DNA from: an uncultured Methylococcaceae bacterium
GTDB taxonomy: Bacteria; Pseudomonadota; Gammaproteobacteria; Methylococcales; Methylomonadaceae
Direction of reading: 5' to 3'
NCBI GenBank assembly: GCA_903938485.1
Contig: CAJADF010000010.1
Location: 1-39,844 of the forward strand
DNA length: 39,844 nt
The notes below the pieces were generated by a model, which was given only the letters and a program-made list of their open reading frames with translations, was not told where the DNA came from and made no database searches. Position numbers and translations under genes: made by a program. How positions within the stretch are numbered: position 1 is the stretch's first letter; each line of letters begins with the position of its first letter. Of the stretch, positions 19,217-27,949 are shown piece by piece.

Positions 19217-19809
19217 TAGAGAAGTCAGGTACTATCGTAGCTGGCGTCACATCTAATATTAATTACCCTGAACCTTGGTTGGTGCAGGTGCCTACTTTAG
19301 CAGAGCTAACGGCGGCACATATAGCTTATGAGGCGGCTTATCATGCCGCTTTATCTAAAGATATTGTTTAAGTTGCATTAAGAGATAGTTATCGCTTAGC
19401 GTTAACTAAGATGCTTAAATAATTAGCCTCGTATTTTGAATTAGTCTCTGAGGGTAGTGTCATTAAGTTGGAAACTACGGGTTATGGATTACGACGTGAT
19501 AACACACCTAATAGTGGTATAAATCCTTTACCGGCACCTGCTGATTTTCAGGTATCTCATGGTGTGTTAAGTGGCACATTGGATATTAAAGTCAGTCTGT
19601 TAACCGGCGCAGTGAGTTATGAAGTGCAATTGAGTCAATTAGACCTCTTAATTGAAAAAAATTGGTCGCATGCGGCGTCATCTAAAACAGCCACGCACAT
19701 TCAATTAACAAATTTAATACCTGCACAAGCTTATTGGATTCGGGTAAGGGCGTTAGGCACAAATGGTAATGGTGTTTGGACAGGGCCAATACATATTATT
19801 GTTGTCTAA
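19217..19809 (+). pseudogene. remnant of a fibronectin type III-like domain protein
   Basis: One continuous frame is readable but carries two in-frame TAA stops at 19369-19371 and 19420-19422 and has no start codon. Before the stops it reads EKSGTIVAGV, NYPEPW and VPTLAELTAAH; between them VALRDSYRLALTKMLK; after them LASYFELVSEG, PLPAPADF, and a fibronectin-III-like domain with YEVQLS and AYWIRVRALG. This matches a family of about 200-residue proteins in which a helical N-terminal part precedes the domain and MLKQLA is typical, so the second stop looks like CAA to TAA. A TTG at 19468 could still express the last 113 residues, but this is doubtful. A terminator follows. Confidence 0.75.
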
Positions 19810-19839
19810 ATCTCAAATATTTAATTCATTTTACGTTAG

Positions 19840-19869
19840 CCAGAGCCCTCAGGTCTCTGGTTTTTTTTT
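19840..19869 (+). terminator. intrinsic terminator after the pseudogene
   Basis: CCAGAG at 19840-19845 pairs with CTCTGG at 19855-19860 around a nine-nt loop, followed directly by nine Ts. It isolates the Tad locus from anything upstream. Confidence 0.8.
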
Positions 19870-20107
19870 GCGTCAAAATAATGGGAGCTATAGCGGGTTA
19901 CGATTTTAGTATTGCGTTAAATTTATTAATTTAAAAGTAAATATTATTTATTTTTTTTTATTTTATATCATCTAGTTAAGTTGATTTATAAAACATATAA
20001 AAAATAAGTTTTAATAATTTTTTATTTGATGTAGAATCTAAATAAAGCCTTAAGACATTTTCTTGTAAGAATCAAATTTTTTTAATTGTTTAATTATGGG
20101 ATAACCT
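19870..20107 (+). promoter_or_regulatory. AT-rich upstream region of the Tad locus
   Basis: About 240 nt of extremely AT-rich DNA between a terminator and the first pilin gene, so the locus promoter must lie here. I see no convincing -35/-10 pair. Such A/T tracts are typical targets of H-NS-like silencing, which is an inference. Confidence 0.4.
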
Positions 20108-20290
20108 ATGGTCGTAAATAAAAAAATGCTATCAAAAGGAAAGCAACGTGGCGCTACGATGATTGAGTATGCAATTATGGTTGCTTTAATTGCTGCTGTT
20201 GCAATTACTGTCGTCAAAACGCTTGGGGTTGATGTGGCTGCTAAATTCACAACGGTTGATAATGCAATAACAGGAACGCCAACGCCATAA
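20108..20290 (+). CDS. flp: Flp-type pilin (first copy)
   Basis: A 60-residue Flp/Fap prepilin, the major subunit of the Tad pilus. A basic leader ends at G15, and the processing site RG|ATMIEYA has the Flp-specific Glu at +5 and Tyr at +6; a hydrophobic helix (about 22-40) follows. The mature protein would have about 45 residues, ending in a short polar tail (TGTPTP) not found in the second copy. It is nearly identical to the second copy through the leader and helix, so the two arose by tandem duplication. The prepilin peptidase needed for cleavage is not encoded nearby. Confidence 0.95.
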   Translation: MVVNKKMLSKGKQRGATMIEYAIMVALIAAVAITVVKTLGVDVAAKFTTVDNAITGTPTP

Positions 20291-20440
20291 GAAAGATCTT
20301 TAGTCTTTACAGATTATCAATTAACATTGATGTAATTTTATAAAAACTAATTATGATGTAAAATGTATTTAGTTTTATAAGAAATCACTGTAAAGATACA
20401 AATTTTTATTTAATAAGTACTTCAATGTAGAGGATTAGAA

Positions 20441-20608
20441 ATGGCTGTAAATCAAAAAATGTTGTCAAAAAGAAAACAACGTGGAGCTACGATGATTGAG
20501 TACGCAATCATGGTTGCTTTAATCGCGGCAGTTGCTATCACAGTAGTTAAAACGCTTGGAACTGATGTTGCAGCTAAATTTACAGCTGTTGATACGGCAA
20601 TAAAATAA
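20441..20608 (+). CDS. flp: Flp-type pilin (second tandem copy)
   Basis: A 55-residue Flp prepilin starting at ATG 20441, preceded by AGAGGA. The leader ends at G15 and is followed by ATMIEYAIMVAL, with Glu +5 and Tyr +6, so the mature pilin has 40 residues. It matches the first copy almost exactly in the leader and helix, differing mainly at residues 2-11 and in the shorter C-terminus (VDTAIK). 150 nt separate the copies, enough for its own promoter. A strong hairpin (20632-20655) follows before cpaB. Both copies keep every processing residue, so both are probably functional. Confidence 0.93.
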   Translation: MAVNQKMLSKRKQRGATMIEYAIMVALIAAVAITVVKTLGTDVAAKFTAVDTAIK

Positions 20609-20631
20609 AGTTTTTTTATTTCGTTTATAAA

Positions 20632-20655
20632 GCAGTCATATCTTTATATGACTGC
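20632..20655 (+). promoter_or_regulatory. perfect intercistronic hairpin between pilin and cpaB
   Basis: GCAGTCATAT (20632-20641) pairs with ATATGACTGC (20646-20655) around CTTT, ten perfect pairs, 11 nt before the cpaB ATG. No T-run follows, so it is more likely an mRNA-stabilising or attenuating element that keeps pilin mRNA above that of the assembly genes. It may also limit access to the cpaB ribosome site. Confidence 0.65.
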
Positions 20656-20666
20656 AATACAATTAC

Positions 20667-21425
20667 ATGTTTAGGAAATTCCCCTTAACCTTAATAATTG
20701 CAATCCTTATAGCAGTGACTGCCGTTTGGATGGCGAATAATTGGTTAGAATCTAAATCACATAAAAATGATAACGTTCAGGCTAGCGCTTTAGTGCCTGT
20801 TGTTGTTGCCGCTTCCAACATTAACTTTGCCAGCAAGATTTTAGCAGAGCAAGTAAAAGTGGTTATGTGGCCTAAAGATAATATACCCAGTGATACTTTT
20901 ACAACGCCAGTTGATGTGATTGGTAAAGTTGTGCAACGAGATTTTCTTGCAGGTGAAGTCATCATAAAGCCGCAAATTAAAGATAACTTGGGTGGCAGTA
21001 ATTTATCGGCTTTAATAGCAAACGATATGAGAGCTGTCAGTGTGCGAGTTGATGATGTGATGGGTGTAGCAGGTTTTGTTTTACCCGGCAATAAGGTTGA
21101 TATCATTGCTGTTCAAGATGATGGTAAAACAGAAACTATCCTTAAAAATATTAAAGTGTTGGCTATTGATCAAAAATCAACAGCAGATTCAGAAAAACCT
21201 TCTGTCGTTAGAGCGTTAACAGTTGAAGTGTTACCTCATCAGGCAGAGACATTGGTACAAGCCATGAAAAGATCTTCTTTGCAATTTACGCTTAGAAATC
21301 CATTAGATCAAAATATCGTTGAAGATGTTGTCCCGCCTAAAAAAGCCGAAATAATTAAGCAAACGCCACAAAATCCAGAACAACATGTTGTAAAATCTCA
21401 TAAAATCACAGTGCTAAATTGGTAG
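20667..21425 (+). CDS. cpaB: Flp pilus assembly protein CpaB/RcpC
   Basis: A 252-residue periplasmic protein with an N-terminal membrane anchor (about 6-24) and a SAF domain (about 45-105: VVVAASNINFASKI and the following PKDNIPSDTF). The C-terminal RcpC domain contains MRAVSVRVDDVMGVAGFVLPG (about 120-140) and the VLAIDQ and LTVEVLPHQAE blocks. In Tad systems CpaB/RcpC helps assemble or stabilise the outer-membrane secretin and may bind peptidoglycan through SAF. It starts 11 nt after a hairpin and precedes cpaC, the standard order. The tail after about residue 220 is poorly conserved. Confidence 0.92.
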   Translation: MFRKFPLTLIIAILIAVTAVWMANNWLESKSHKNDNVQASALVPVVVAASNINFASKILAEQVKVVMWPKDNIPSDTFTTPVDVIGKVVQRDFLAGEVIIKPQIKDNLGGSNLSALIANDMRAVSVRVDDVMGVAGFVLPGNKVDIIAVQDDGKTETILKNIKVLAIDQKSTADSEKPSVVRALTVEVLPHQAETLVQAMKRSSLQFTLRNPLDQNIVEDVVPPKKAEIIKQTPQNPEQHVVKSHKITVLNW

Positions 21426-21471
21426 TCTACGTTTTATTTAATTCATTCACATCAACAGACAGGGACTATAC

Positions 21472-23049
21472 ATGCTGAATAAGACGCCCGCTTTAATGAT
21501 CAGTTTTATTTTATTAGGCATCAATTGTTTATTTAATCTAGCAAGTGCTGATATAAAAACGAGTGCGAGCTTAATTCCTGTTAATATCCAAGTGCCCATA
21601 AATAAGTCTCTCGTCATGGTGTTGGATAAACCTTTTAGTCATATTAATCTGGGTAATGATTCAATAGCCGACTTTAATTTATTTCCGCCTAATCAGTTAT
21701 TAATAAGAGGTCGGTCTGTAGGGACTACGCAAGCTATTTTAACTGAAGAGAATGGCGCGCCTACTATGGTTTTAGATATTGAAACCACACATAATCTCGA
21801 ATTATTAAAACAAAAATTGTATGAAACTTTACCAGAAGAGACGATTGCCGTGCGTAGTTCTCAAAGTTGCATTATTTTAAGCGGAGAAGTTTCAAGTCTA
21901 GAAAAAATGGATTACGCCATTAGAATTGCTCAAGGATTTGCTTCTTCGGCCATGCAATACAATAAATCGTCTGGTAATAGTGGTGTATTTGTCGCCGCAG
22001 ATAATGGCAATATGCCAAATGTTAATACATCTCAAAGTAGTGGGTCATCAAATCAAAAAAACATAGGTTGTGACAATGGTACAACTACTAACAATAGTCC
22101 CTCAAATAATCTAATTGTTAACATGATGCATATTGGTGGTGAGCAACAAGTTTTATTAGAAGTAAAAATAGCTGAAGTGTCCAGAACCTTGGCTAGACAA
22201 TTTAGCCTTCAACAAGGGGCAAGTAAACCCACTGATTTACCTAATGGTACTTTTGATTGGAATGTACTTTCAAAAGCGGCTACAGCCGCTTCCGGTGCTG
22301 CTTTGGGGGGTGCAACTTTTGGGGCATCCTATGTGTTGGGCAATACTTTAATGGATTGGACATTAAATTTAACTAAAAATATTGATTTAGTCACCGTATT
22401 GGCAGAACCCAATTTAACCACTTTAAGTGGTAAAAAAGCGTCATTTCTTTCCGGTGGTGAATTTCCTTATTCAGTGTGTTCAAGTGGCTCTACTATCCAA
22501 AACCCTTGTAACGTTCAGTTTAAACAATATGGGGTAGGCATTGAATTTACCCCTGTGGTCATTAATGGTAATCGTATCAATTTAAAAACGCATGTTGTGG
22601 TGAGTCAATTAACAAAAGACGCCGCGAAAATAACAGGTGTCGATTCTGTTACGCCTAGTCTTAATACGCGTGAAGCGGATTCAACCTTAGAATTATCAGA
22701 TGGACAAACATTATCCATTGCCGGTTTAATCAGTGAACAAAATTCCAATAATCAACAACTATCACCTGGGTTAGCGGATATTCCTTATTTAGGTGCCTTA
22801 TTTAGAAATCGCCAGACGTCTAATGAACAAAAAGAATTGTTAATTATGATTACACCTCACTTAGCAAAACCCATTAGTCAAAGTCAAGTTAAACTTCCGG
22901 TTGATACTTATGTAACATCCGATGATATTGAATTTTATTTATTGGGTAAAATGACAGGTAAAAATACGAGAAATAAATCAGCCATGTTAAATCCGGCATT
23001 AGGTGGTGCAACGGGTAAGTTTGGTCACCAAATTAATAGTGAGGAGTAG
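21472..23049 (+). CDS. cpaC: Tad pilus secretin CpaC/RcpA
   Basis: A 525-residue outer-membrane secretin of the Flp pilus. A signal peptide (about 1-27) is followed by the pilus-assembly N domain (about 35-105, with INKSLVMVLDKPF and IRGRSVGTTQAILTEE), a BON-like segment (about 112-150), a Ser/Asn-rich linker (about 160-210), and the secretin domain (about 215-475) ending in the conserved DIPYLGALFRNRQTSNEQKELLIMITPHL region. It forms the ring channel through which the pilus leaves the cell. The length is normal for the family. It is followed after 2 nt by the small lipoprotein gene. Confidence 0.95.
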   Translation: MLNKTPALMISFILLGINCLFNLASADIKTSASLIPVNIQVPINKSLVMVLDKPFSHINLGNDSIADFNLFPPNQLLIRGRSVGTTQAILTEENGAPTMVLDIETTHNLELLKQKLYETLPEETIAVRSSQSCIILSGEVSSLEKMDYAIRIAQGFASSAMQYNKSSGNSGVFVAADNGNMPNVNTSQSSGSSNQKNIGCDNGTTTNNSPSNNLIVNMMHIGGEQQVLLEVKIAEVSRTLARQFSLQQGASKPTDLPNGTFDWNVLSKAATAASGAALGGATFGASYVLGNTLMDWTLNLTKNIDLVTVLAEPNLTTLSGKKASFLSGGEFPYSVCSSGSTIQNPCNVQFKQYGVGIEFTPVVINGNRINLKTHVVVSQLTKDAAKITGVDSVTPSLNTREADSTLELSDGQTLSIAGLISEQNSNNQQLSPGLADIPYLGALFRNRQTSNEQKELLIMITPHLAKPISQSQVKLPVDTYVTSDDIEFYLLGKMTGKNTRNKSAMLNPALGGATGKFGHQINSEE

Positions 23050-23051
23050 TT

Positions 23052-23357
23052 ATGACCTTTAAAATGTTGTTCATTTTATTACTTGTTAGCTTAAGTGCGT
23101 GCTCGGTAAAACATGATTCTAATGATTTTTTAAATAAAGATTATCAATTGGGTAGTGCGGTACGTACTACAATTAAAGCTCAAATTGTAAATTCTAATGG
23201 CATAAAAGCTGATATTTCTAAAAATCCCAAAACACTGGATGGTATTACTGCGAGTCAGGTACTCAACGGCTTTAGAAATAGTTACAATACACCCACAGTA
23301 GATTCCAATTCCGGCGTTAATTTAAAGGGCTTAAGTGGATTTAGTGCAACTCAATAA
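23052..23357 (+). CDS. small lipoprotein of the Tad locus
   Basis: A 101-residue protein with a lipoprotein signal peptide: hydrophobic 4-15 and the lipobox LSAC ending at C17. The mature part is short, polar and without recognised domain. The GAGGAG ribosome site lies in the end of cpaC, and the gene starts 2 nt after its stop, so it is made together with the secretin. Its place corresponds to CpaD/RcpB of other Tad loci, which help secretin assembly, but it is shorter than typical CpaD and I see no clear similarity. A secretin-associated pilotin-like role is an inference from position. Confidence 0.8.
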   Translation: MTFKMLFILLLVSLSACSVKHDSNDFLNKDYQLGSAVRTTIKAQIVNSNGIKADISKNPKTLDGITASQVLNGFRNSYNTPTVDSNSGVNLKGLSGFSATQ

Positions 23358-23391
23358 TGTATTAATATGAGAACAACGATATAAAGTTATT

Positions 23392-24582
23392 ATGTATGAA
23401 AAGGATGTAAAAATACACGTTGTTGGGAAAATCCCAGATGAAGTTAAGAAAATAAGTACAGTCGTAACTTCAATCACTAAAATTGAAGTTAATCCTATTC
23501 CTATTGAATCAACAACTCACGAAATTCAATTTGAAGAAAATTATCACTCCCAATTATTAATTTTAATATTAGATGATGATACGGCTCATATTTTAAATAA
23601 ATTATCTTTAATTCCTGTCTCTGATCACCCGCTTTTGTTAGTTATTGCAAAAGAGGAAAACAGTGAATTAATGCGTCTTGCTATGAAAGCAGGATCAAAG
23701 GATTTTATTTGTGAACCGATTAATCTTAATGATTTAACGACAACATTAAAAAAAATCATCTATGAAATTAAACATAATGAGTTTAAATCTGGGACCATAA
23801 CCAGTGTCATTAGTGTAAGAGGTGGTGCAGGTTCTAGTTTTATTGCCTGTAATTTAGCGCATATCTGTGCATCACAAACTGAAAATAATACTTTGTTATT
23901 AGATATGGATTTTCAGTGTCCTACTCAATCTTTGTATTTAGATATTCAACCTCAATATTCGATTATTGAGGTATTAAAGAAAATTACCTCACTCGATATT
24001 TCAGCATTTGAAGGTTATTTAACACAACATAAAAGCAATCTTAAATTGCTTGCAAATGTAACGAGTGATCATCTATTTATTTCAGATGAAATGTTCACAA
24101 CATCGGTTAAACGCATGTTAGGTTTAATTTCGTTTAACTATGATCACATTATTATAGATTTACCGAGGCAGTTAAATCTAGATTCAGCTGTCGTACTGGA
24201 TAAATCAAACAATATATTTGTTGTTATGAAACAAACGGTGGCAGACATTCATCATGCTAAGATTTTGTTGAATACATTAAAAAAAGATTTGGAAATTTCA
24301 CCGAATAATATTCATTTTATTGTTAATCATTATCAATCTGACTCTAGTTTAAATGTTAAATTTATAACTGACTTCTTAGAGACAAAAAATCTTTTTGTTA
24401 TGCTTCAAGATGATGAACTGATCCCGCAATCTTTGAATTTAGGCAAACCCTTCTTAGAGTTTGCTAAAAAGTCCAAAATTACTGAACATTTATTTAAATT
24501 AACGGCAGTCTTAAATATTAATGTTGAAAACATAGATAAGAAAACGAGTATTTTTACTAAAATATTTAATAAAAAAGATTAA
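23392..24582 (+). CDS. cpaE: pilus assembly ATPase-like CpaE/TadZ
   Basis: A 396-residue protein with an N-terminal receiver-like domain (about 1-130, with KAGSKDFICEPI at 99-110 corresponding to the receiver's final strand) and a MinD/ParA-like domain (about 135-385). The deviant Walker A is altered to RGGAGSS (143-149), lacking both signature Lys residues of the ParA consensus KGGVGKT, so ATP hydrolysis is probably weak or lost. TadZ proteins mark the pole or assembly site and recruit the Tad machinery. It lies between the secretin/lipoprotein genes and the ATPase cpaF, as in other Tad loci. Confidence 0.9.
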   Translation: MYEKDVKIHVVGKIPDEVKKISTVVTSITKIEVNPIPIESTTHEIQFEENYHSQLLILILDDDTAHILNKLSLIPVSDHPLLLVIAKEENSELMRLAMKAGSKDFICEPINLNDLTTTLKKIIYEIKHNEFKSGTITSVISVRGGAGSSFIACNLAHICASQTENNTLLLDMDFQCPTQSLYLDIQPQYSIIEVLKKITSLDISAFEGYLTQHKSNLKLLANVTSDHLFISDEMFTTSVKRMLGLISFNYDHIIIDLPRQLNLDSAVVLDKSNNIFVVMKQTVADIHHAKILLNTLKKDLEISPNNIHFIVNHYQSDSSLNVKFITDFLETKNLFVMLQDDELIPQSLNLGKPFLEFAKKSKITEHLFKLTAVLNINVENIDKKTSIFTKIFNKKD

Positions 24583-24598
24583 TTTATTTAGGATTAAC

Positions 24599-26011
24599 AT
24601 GACTTTAAAAACACGTATTCAAGAGTTTTCATCAGCAAATTTCGATTTTAAAGTAAAAGAAACTGCACCTGAAGCCTCTTCTAATATTGAAGTTAAAGAG
24701 GTGGTAAAGCATCATGAACCCTTAAAATTTGATTTATTAACAGATCAAGAGATTGTTTATAAAGATATAATTTATGAAAAGTTGATGCAGCATCTTGAAT
24801 TATCTCAAGTTATCAAATTAGATATTGCAGATGCACGTAAACAAATTAGTATGATTGCGCGTAGGGTCTTAGAAGAGGAAAACTTACCGATTATTGCAAA
24901 GAGTCGACAACTTATTGTCAATGAGTTACTTAACGATATTCTTGGCTTAGGACCTCTAGAGCATCTGTTATACGATCAATCCATCTCAGATATATTAGTT
25001 AACGGCGCCAAAAAAGTATTTGTTGAGCGCTTTGGTATTTTAGAAAAAACCCCCGTTACTTTTAAAGACGACGAACATCTCTTAAAAATAGTGCATCGTA
25101 TTGTTTCTCAAGTGGGTAGAAGAATTGATGAATCTTGTCCTTATGCGGATGCTAGGTTACTGGATGGTTCTCGCGTTAATGCCATTATTCCCCCCCTGTC
25201 ATTAGATGGTCCTTCTGTTTCAATTCGTCGTTTTACAAAAAATAAAAAAGAACTACACGATATGATTAAGTTCGGCAGTATTAGCCCTGAAATGGCTGAG
25301 ATATTTGCACTTATGATTAAGGCAAGGTTGAATATTTTAGTGTCGGGTGGCACGGGTTCAGGTAAAACGACCATGTTAAATGCATTAGCAAACAATATTC
25401 CTGACACGGAACGGGTAGTTACCATTGAAGATTCTGCAGAATTACAAATTTATTTAGATAATATCGTTAGATTGGAAACTAGAATTCCTAATATTGAAGG
25501 TAATGGTGCGGTAACACAGCGAGATTTGGTGAGAAACGCATTAAGAATGCGGCCTGATCGTGTCATCATTGGTGAGGTTAGGGGGCAAGAAGCCTTTGAT
25601 ATGTTACAAGCCATGAATACGGGGCATGATGGCTCATTGGCAACCATTCATGCTAATACGCCACGAGATGCAATATCTAGAGTTGAAAGCATGGTTACTA
25701 TGTCTGGATTTGAACTCCCTGTTAAAACGATACGTACTCAAATAGCTTCTGCTATTAATGTCGTTATGCAATTGGAGCGTATGGAAGATGGTGGCCGTCG
25801 TGTCGTCAGTGTTTCTGAGGTCAGTGGCATGGAAGGCGATGTTATTACCATGTCAGAGATATTTAGGTTTGAACGTAAAGGAGTTGATGATGCCGGTAAT
25901 GTCGCGGGTGGTTTCGTTGCTACTGGTGTGGTGCCTAGATTTTACGAACGCATGAAAAAACGCGGCATTGTTGTTAATTACGATCTTTTTAATAATAAAA
26001 CTGCAGAGTAA
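24599..26011 (+). CDS. cpaF: Tad pilus secretion ATPase CpaF/TadA
   Basis: A 470-residue VirB11/PulE-family hexameric ATPase that powers pilus assembly at the inner membrane. The catalytic domain has Walker A GGTGSGKT (250-257), the Asp box TIEDSAELQ (275-283), Walker B DRVIIGE (320-326) and the His box around 343-352 (HDGSLATIHA). The N-terminal part (about 1-160) holds the helical all-alpha region typical of CpaF. The start ATG is preceded by TTAGGATTAAC. All key residues are present. tadB starts 6 nt after its stop. Confidence 0.96.
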   Translation: MTLKTRIQEFSSANFDFKVKETAPEASSNIEVKEVVKHHEPLKFDLLTDQEIVYKDIIYEKLMQHLELSQVIKLDIADARKQISMIARRVLEEENLPIIAKSRQLIVNELLNDILGLGPLEHLLYDQSISDILVNGAKKVFVERFGILEKTPVTFKDDEHLLKIVHRIVSQVGRRIDESCPYADARLLDGSRVNAIIPPLSLDGPSVSIRRFTKNKKELHDMIKFGSISPEMAEIFALMIKARLNILVSGGTGSGKTTMLNALANNIPDTERVVTIEDSAELQIYLDNIVRLETRIPNIEGNGAVTQRDLVRNALRMRPDRVIIGEVRGQEAFDMLQAMNTGHDGSLATIHANTPRDAISRVESMVTMSGFELPVKTIRTQIASAINVVMQLERMEDGGRRVVSVSEVSGMEGDVITMSEIFRFERKGVDDAGNVAGGFVATGVVPRFYERMKKRGIVVNYDLFNNKTAE

Positions 26012-26017
26012 TATTAA

Positions 26018-26992
26018 ATGGATAAGAATACCGTTTTTATTCTTTTTGTTTTGGTGACTATTGCGTCTTTTTTAATTTTAAGACTCATGACGTCTTCCAT
26101 TGTAGGCAACAGCGATAAAGAGAGTAAACAAATACGGGAGCGCTTAAAAACGCTTGAAGACTATAAAAAACAATCTGAATATTCGTTAGTCAGATTGAAA
26201 TTTTTACGGCGTCTTTCTCCGATGGAGTTATGGTTAGAATCACAATCGGTTATCAAACCCATAGACGATCTTATTGAACAGACGGGTAAATATTATCCTG
26301 CTTATAAAGTACTATTAATCATGTTTGGATTAGGTATTACGTCAGCAATTGTGACAGGGTCATTTACAGATAATTTATTATTTTCTGTTTTCGCTTTTTT
26401 GGGCTGTGGTTTTTTACCGATTTATAAATTGAAATATGACAGTAAGAAACGATTGGCTACATTTGAAGAACAGTTACCTGAAGCCATTGACACTATTGTG
26501 AGGGCATTAAGAGCGGGGTATCCCTTTAACGATGCCATGCAATATGTTTCTCAACAAATGCCAGATCCGATTGCCTATGAATTTAAAACTGTTTTTGATG
26601 AAATTAATTACGGACAAGATATACGCATCGCATTCAATTATTTACTCATCCGTGTGCCTAGCAAAAACTTAATTTCTTTAGTGAGTGCCATACTGATTCA
26701 GCGAGAAACAGGAGGTAATTTAGCGGAGTTGTTAAATAAAATAAGTTTAGTCATGCGGAACAAAGTGCGATTTCAACGGAAAGTCATGACATTAACAGCA
26801 GAAGCAAGAATTTCTGCCATTGTGCTCGCCTTATTGCCGGTTTTGATTTTTATCGGTATTTCAGTTAGTTCGCCCTCTTACGTTGAACCTTTATTTGATA
26901 CCGAGATTGGTCATTTATTGCTTCAGTTTGGCCTGGTTCTACAAATTACGGGCGTAATTTGGGTAAGAAATCAGATTAGTTTTGATATATAG
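26018..26992 (+). CDS. tadB: Tad inner-membrane platform protein TadB
   Basis: A 324-residue type II secretion F-domain protein forming, with TadC, the inner-membrane platform on which CpaF acts. An N-terminal span (about 5-24), a second pair of membrane segments (about 93-128) and two C-terminal segments (about 268-318) flank the cytosolic T2SSF domain (about 145-265, starting EEQLPEAIDTIVRALRAG). The internal QRETGGNLAELL motif is typical. It is followed after 8 nt by tadC. Confidence 0.93.
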   Translation: MDKNTVFILFVLVTIASFLILRLMTSSIVGNSDKESKQIRERLKTLEDYKKQSEYSLVRLKFLRRLSPMELWLESQSVIKPIDDLIEQTGKYYPAYKVLLIMFGLGITSAIVTGSFTDNLLFSVFAFLGCGFLPIYKLKYDSKKRLATFEEQLPEAIDTIVRALRAGYPFNDAMQYVSQQMPDPIAYEFKTVFDEINYGQDIRIAFNYLLIRVPSKNLISLVSAILIQRETGGNLAELLNKISLVMRNKVRFQRKVMTLTAEARISAIVLALLPVLIFIGISVSSPSYVEPLFDTEIGHLLLQFGLVLQITGVIWVRNQISFDI

Positions 26993-27000
26993 GAGGTCAA

Positions 27001-27942
27001 ATGGATATCAATTATTTTTTACCCAGTAATCTTCTTACAAACAGTGCACTAATTAAGTTTATTTTGCTTTGTTTAGTTTTCGTATTAGTCCTCCTAGTTG
27101 CTGTAATTATTTTTAATCTATCAAATGATCACTCGATTCAAGCTCGAAAAAAAGTAGTACAGTTAAATAATAAAAATCAAAAAAGTATACTATTCAACAT
27201 TGCTATTAAATTTGGTGATAGATTATTTTTACGTAATCCTGATGAGGACAGTTTAGCAGTTGACGCTAAACGCTTATTACATGCTGGCTATGTTAATAAA
27301 AATAGTTTACAAATTTTTTATGGGTTTAAAATTTTATTAATTTTAATGCTTATGGTATTGGTGTTTTTGGCTAGCCCATTATTTGTAATTGTTGAACAGA
27401 ATATTGTTGTTTTAATGGTGGGTGCCTTAAGTATCGGTTATATATTACCTAGTTTTTATTTAGATAATAAAATTACTGCGCGGCAAAAAATAATTAGTAA
27501 AAGTTTGCCGGATATTATTGATCAACTCGTTGTGTGTAGCGAAGCGGGTTTAGGTTTCGAAACAGGCTTACAGCGAATTGTTATTGATGCAGAAATAAAT
27601 AACGAAGTGATGGCTTATGAGTTAGGTATGGTTATTGCTGAGTTAAGATCAGGTGTTGATATCGAAAAAGCATTTTTACATTTACTGGATAGAACAGGTG
27701 TTGATGATATTAAAGGTTTTACAAATGCAATTACTCAGAGTATTCGATTTGGTACTAGTATTGCTGATACTTTAAGAGCCTATTCTGAAGATATACGTGA
27801 CAAGCATTTACAGGCGGCTGAAGAACAAGCCGCTAAATTGGCGGTTAAGATGATGATGCCTTTGGCATTTTGCTTTTTCCCGGGTATTTTTATTGTTATA
27901 TTAGGTCCAGCTATTATTTCAATAATGAAGTCAATGAGTTAA
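27001..27942 (+). CDS. tadC: Tad inner-membrane platform protein TadC
   Basis: A 313-residue T2SSF-domain protein paired with TadB. Hydrophobic segments lie at about 17-40, 103-150 and 281-308; the cytosolic F domain (about 160-280) has LPDIIDQLVVCSEAGLGFE and the C-terminal AAKLAVKMMMPLAFCFFPGIF. A very good ribosome site (AGGAGGT) precedes the ATG. In Tad loci TadB and TadC are always adjacent and both needed. tadD starts 7 nt after it. Confidence 0.93.
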   Translation: MDINYFLPSNLLTNSALIKFILLCLVFVLVLLVAVIIFNLSNDHSIQARKKVVQLNNKNQKSILFNIAIKFGDRLFLRNPDEDSLAVDAKRLLHAGYVNKNSLQIFYGFKILLILMLMVLVFLASPLFVIVEQNIVVLMVGALSIGYILPSFYLDNKITARQKIISKSLPDIIDQLVVCSEAGLGFETGLQRIVIDAEINNEVMAYELGMVIAELRSGVDIEKAFLHLLDRTGVDDIKGFTNAITQSIRFGTSIADTLRAYSEDIRDKHLQAAEEQAAKLAVKMMMPLAFCFFPGIFIVILGPAIISIMKSMS

Positions 27943-27949
27943 TAATGTA

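Noticed and set aside
19369..19422. Stop-codon recoding (TAA read as Gln) in the fibronectin-like frame
   Set aside because: Every other gene here ends normally with TAA, so the genetic code is standard and the frame is a pseudogene.
25141..25955. Frames overlapping cpaF on both strands
   Set aside because: They are shadows of a strong, fully conserved ATPase gene.
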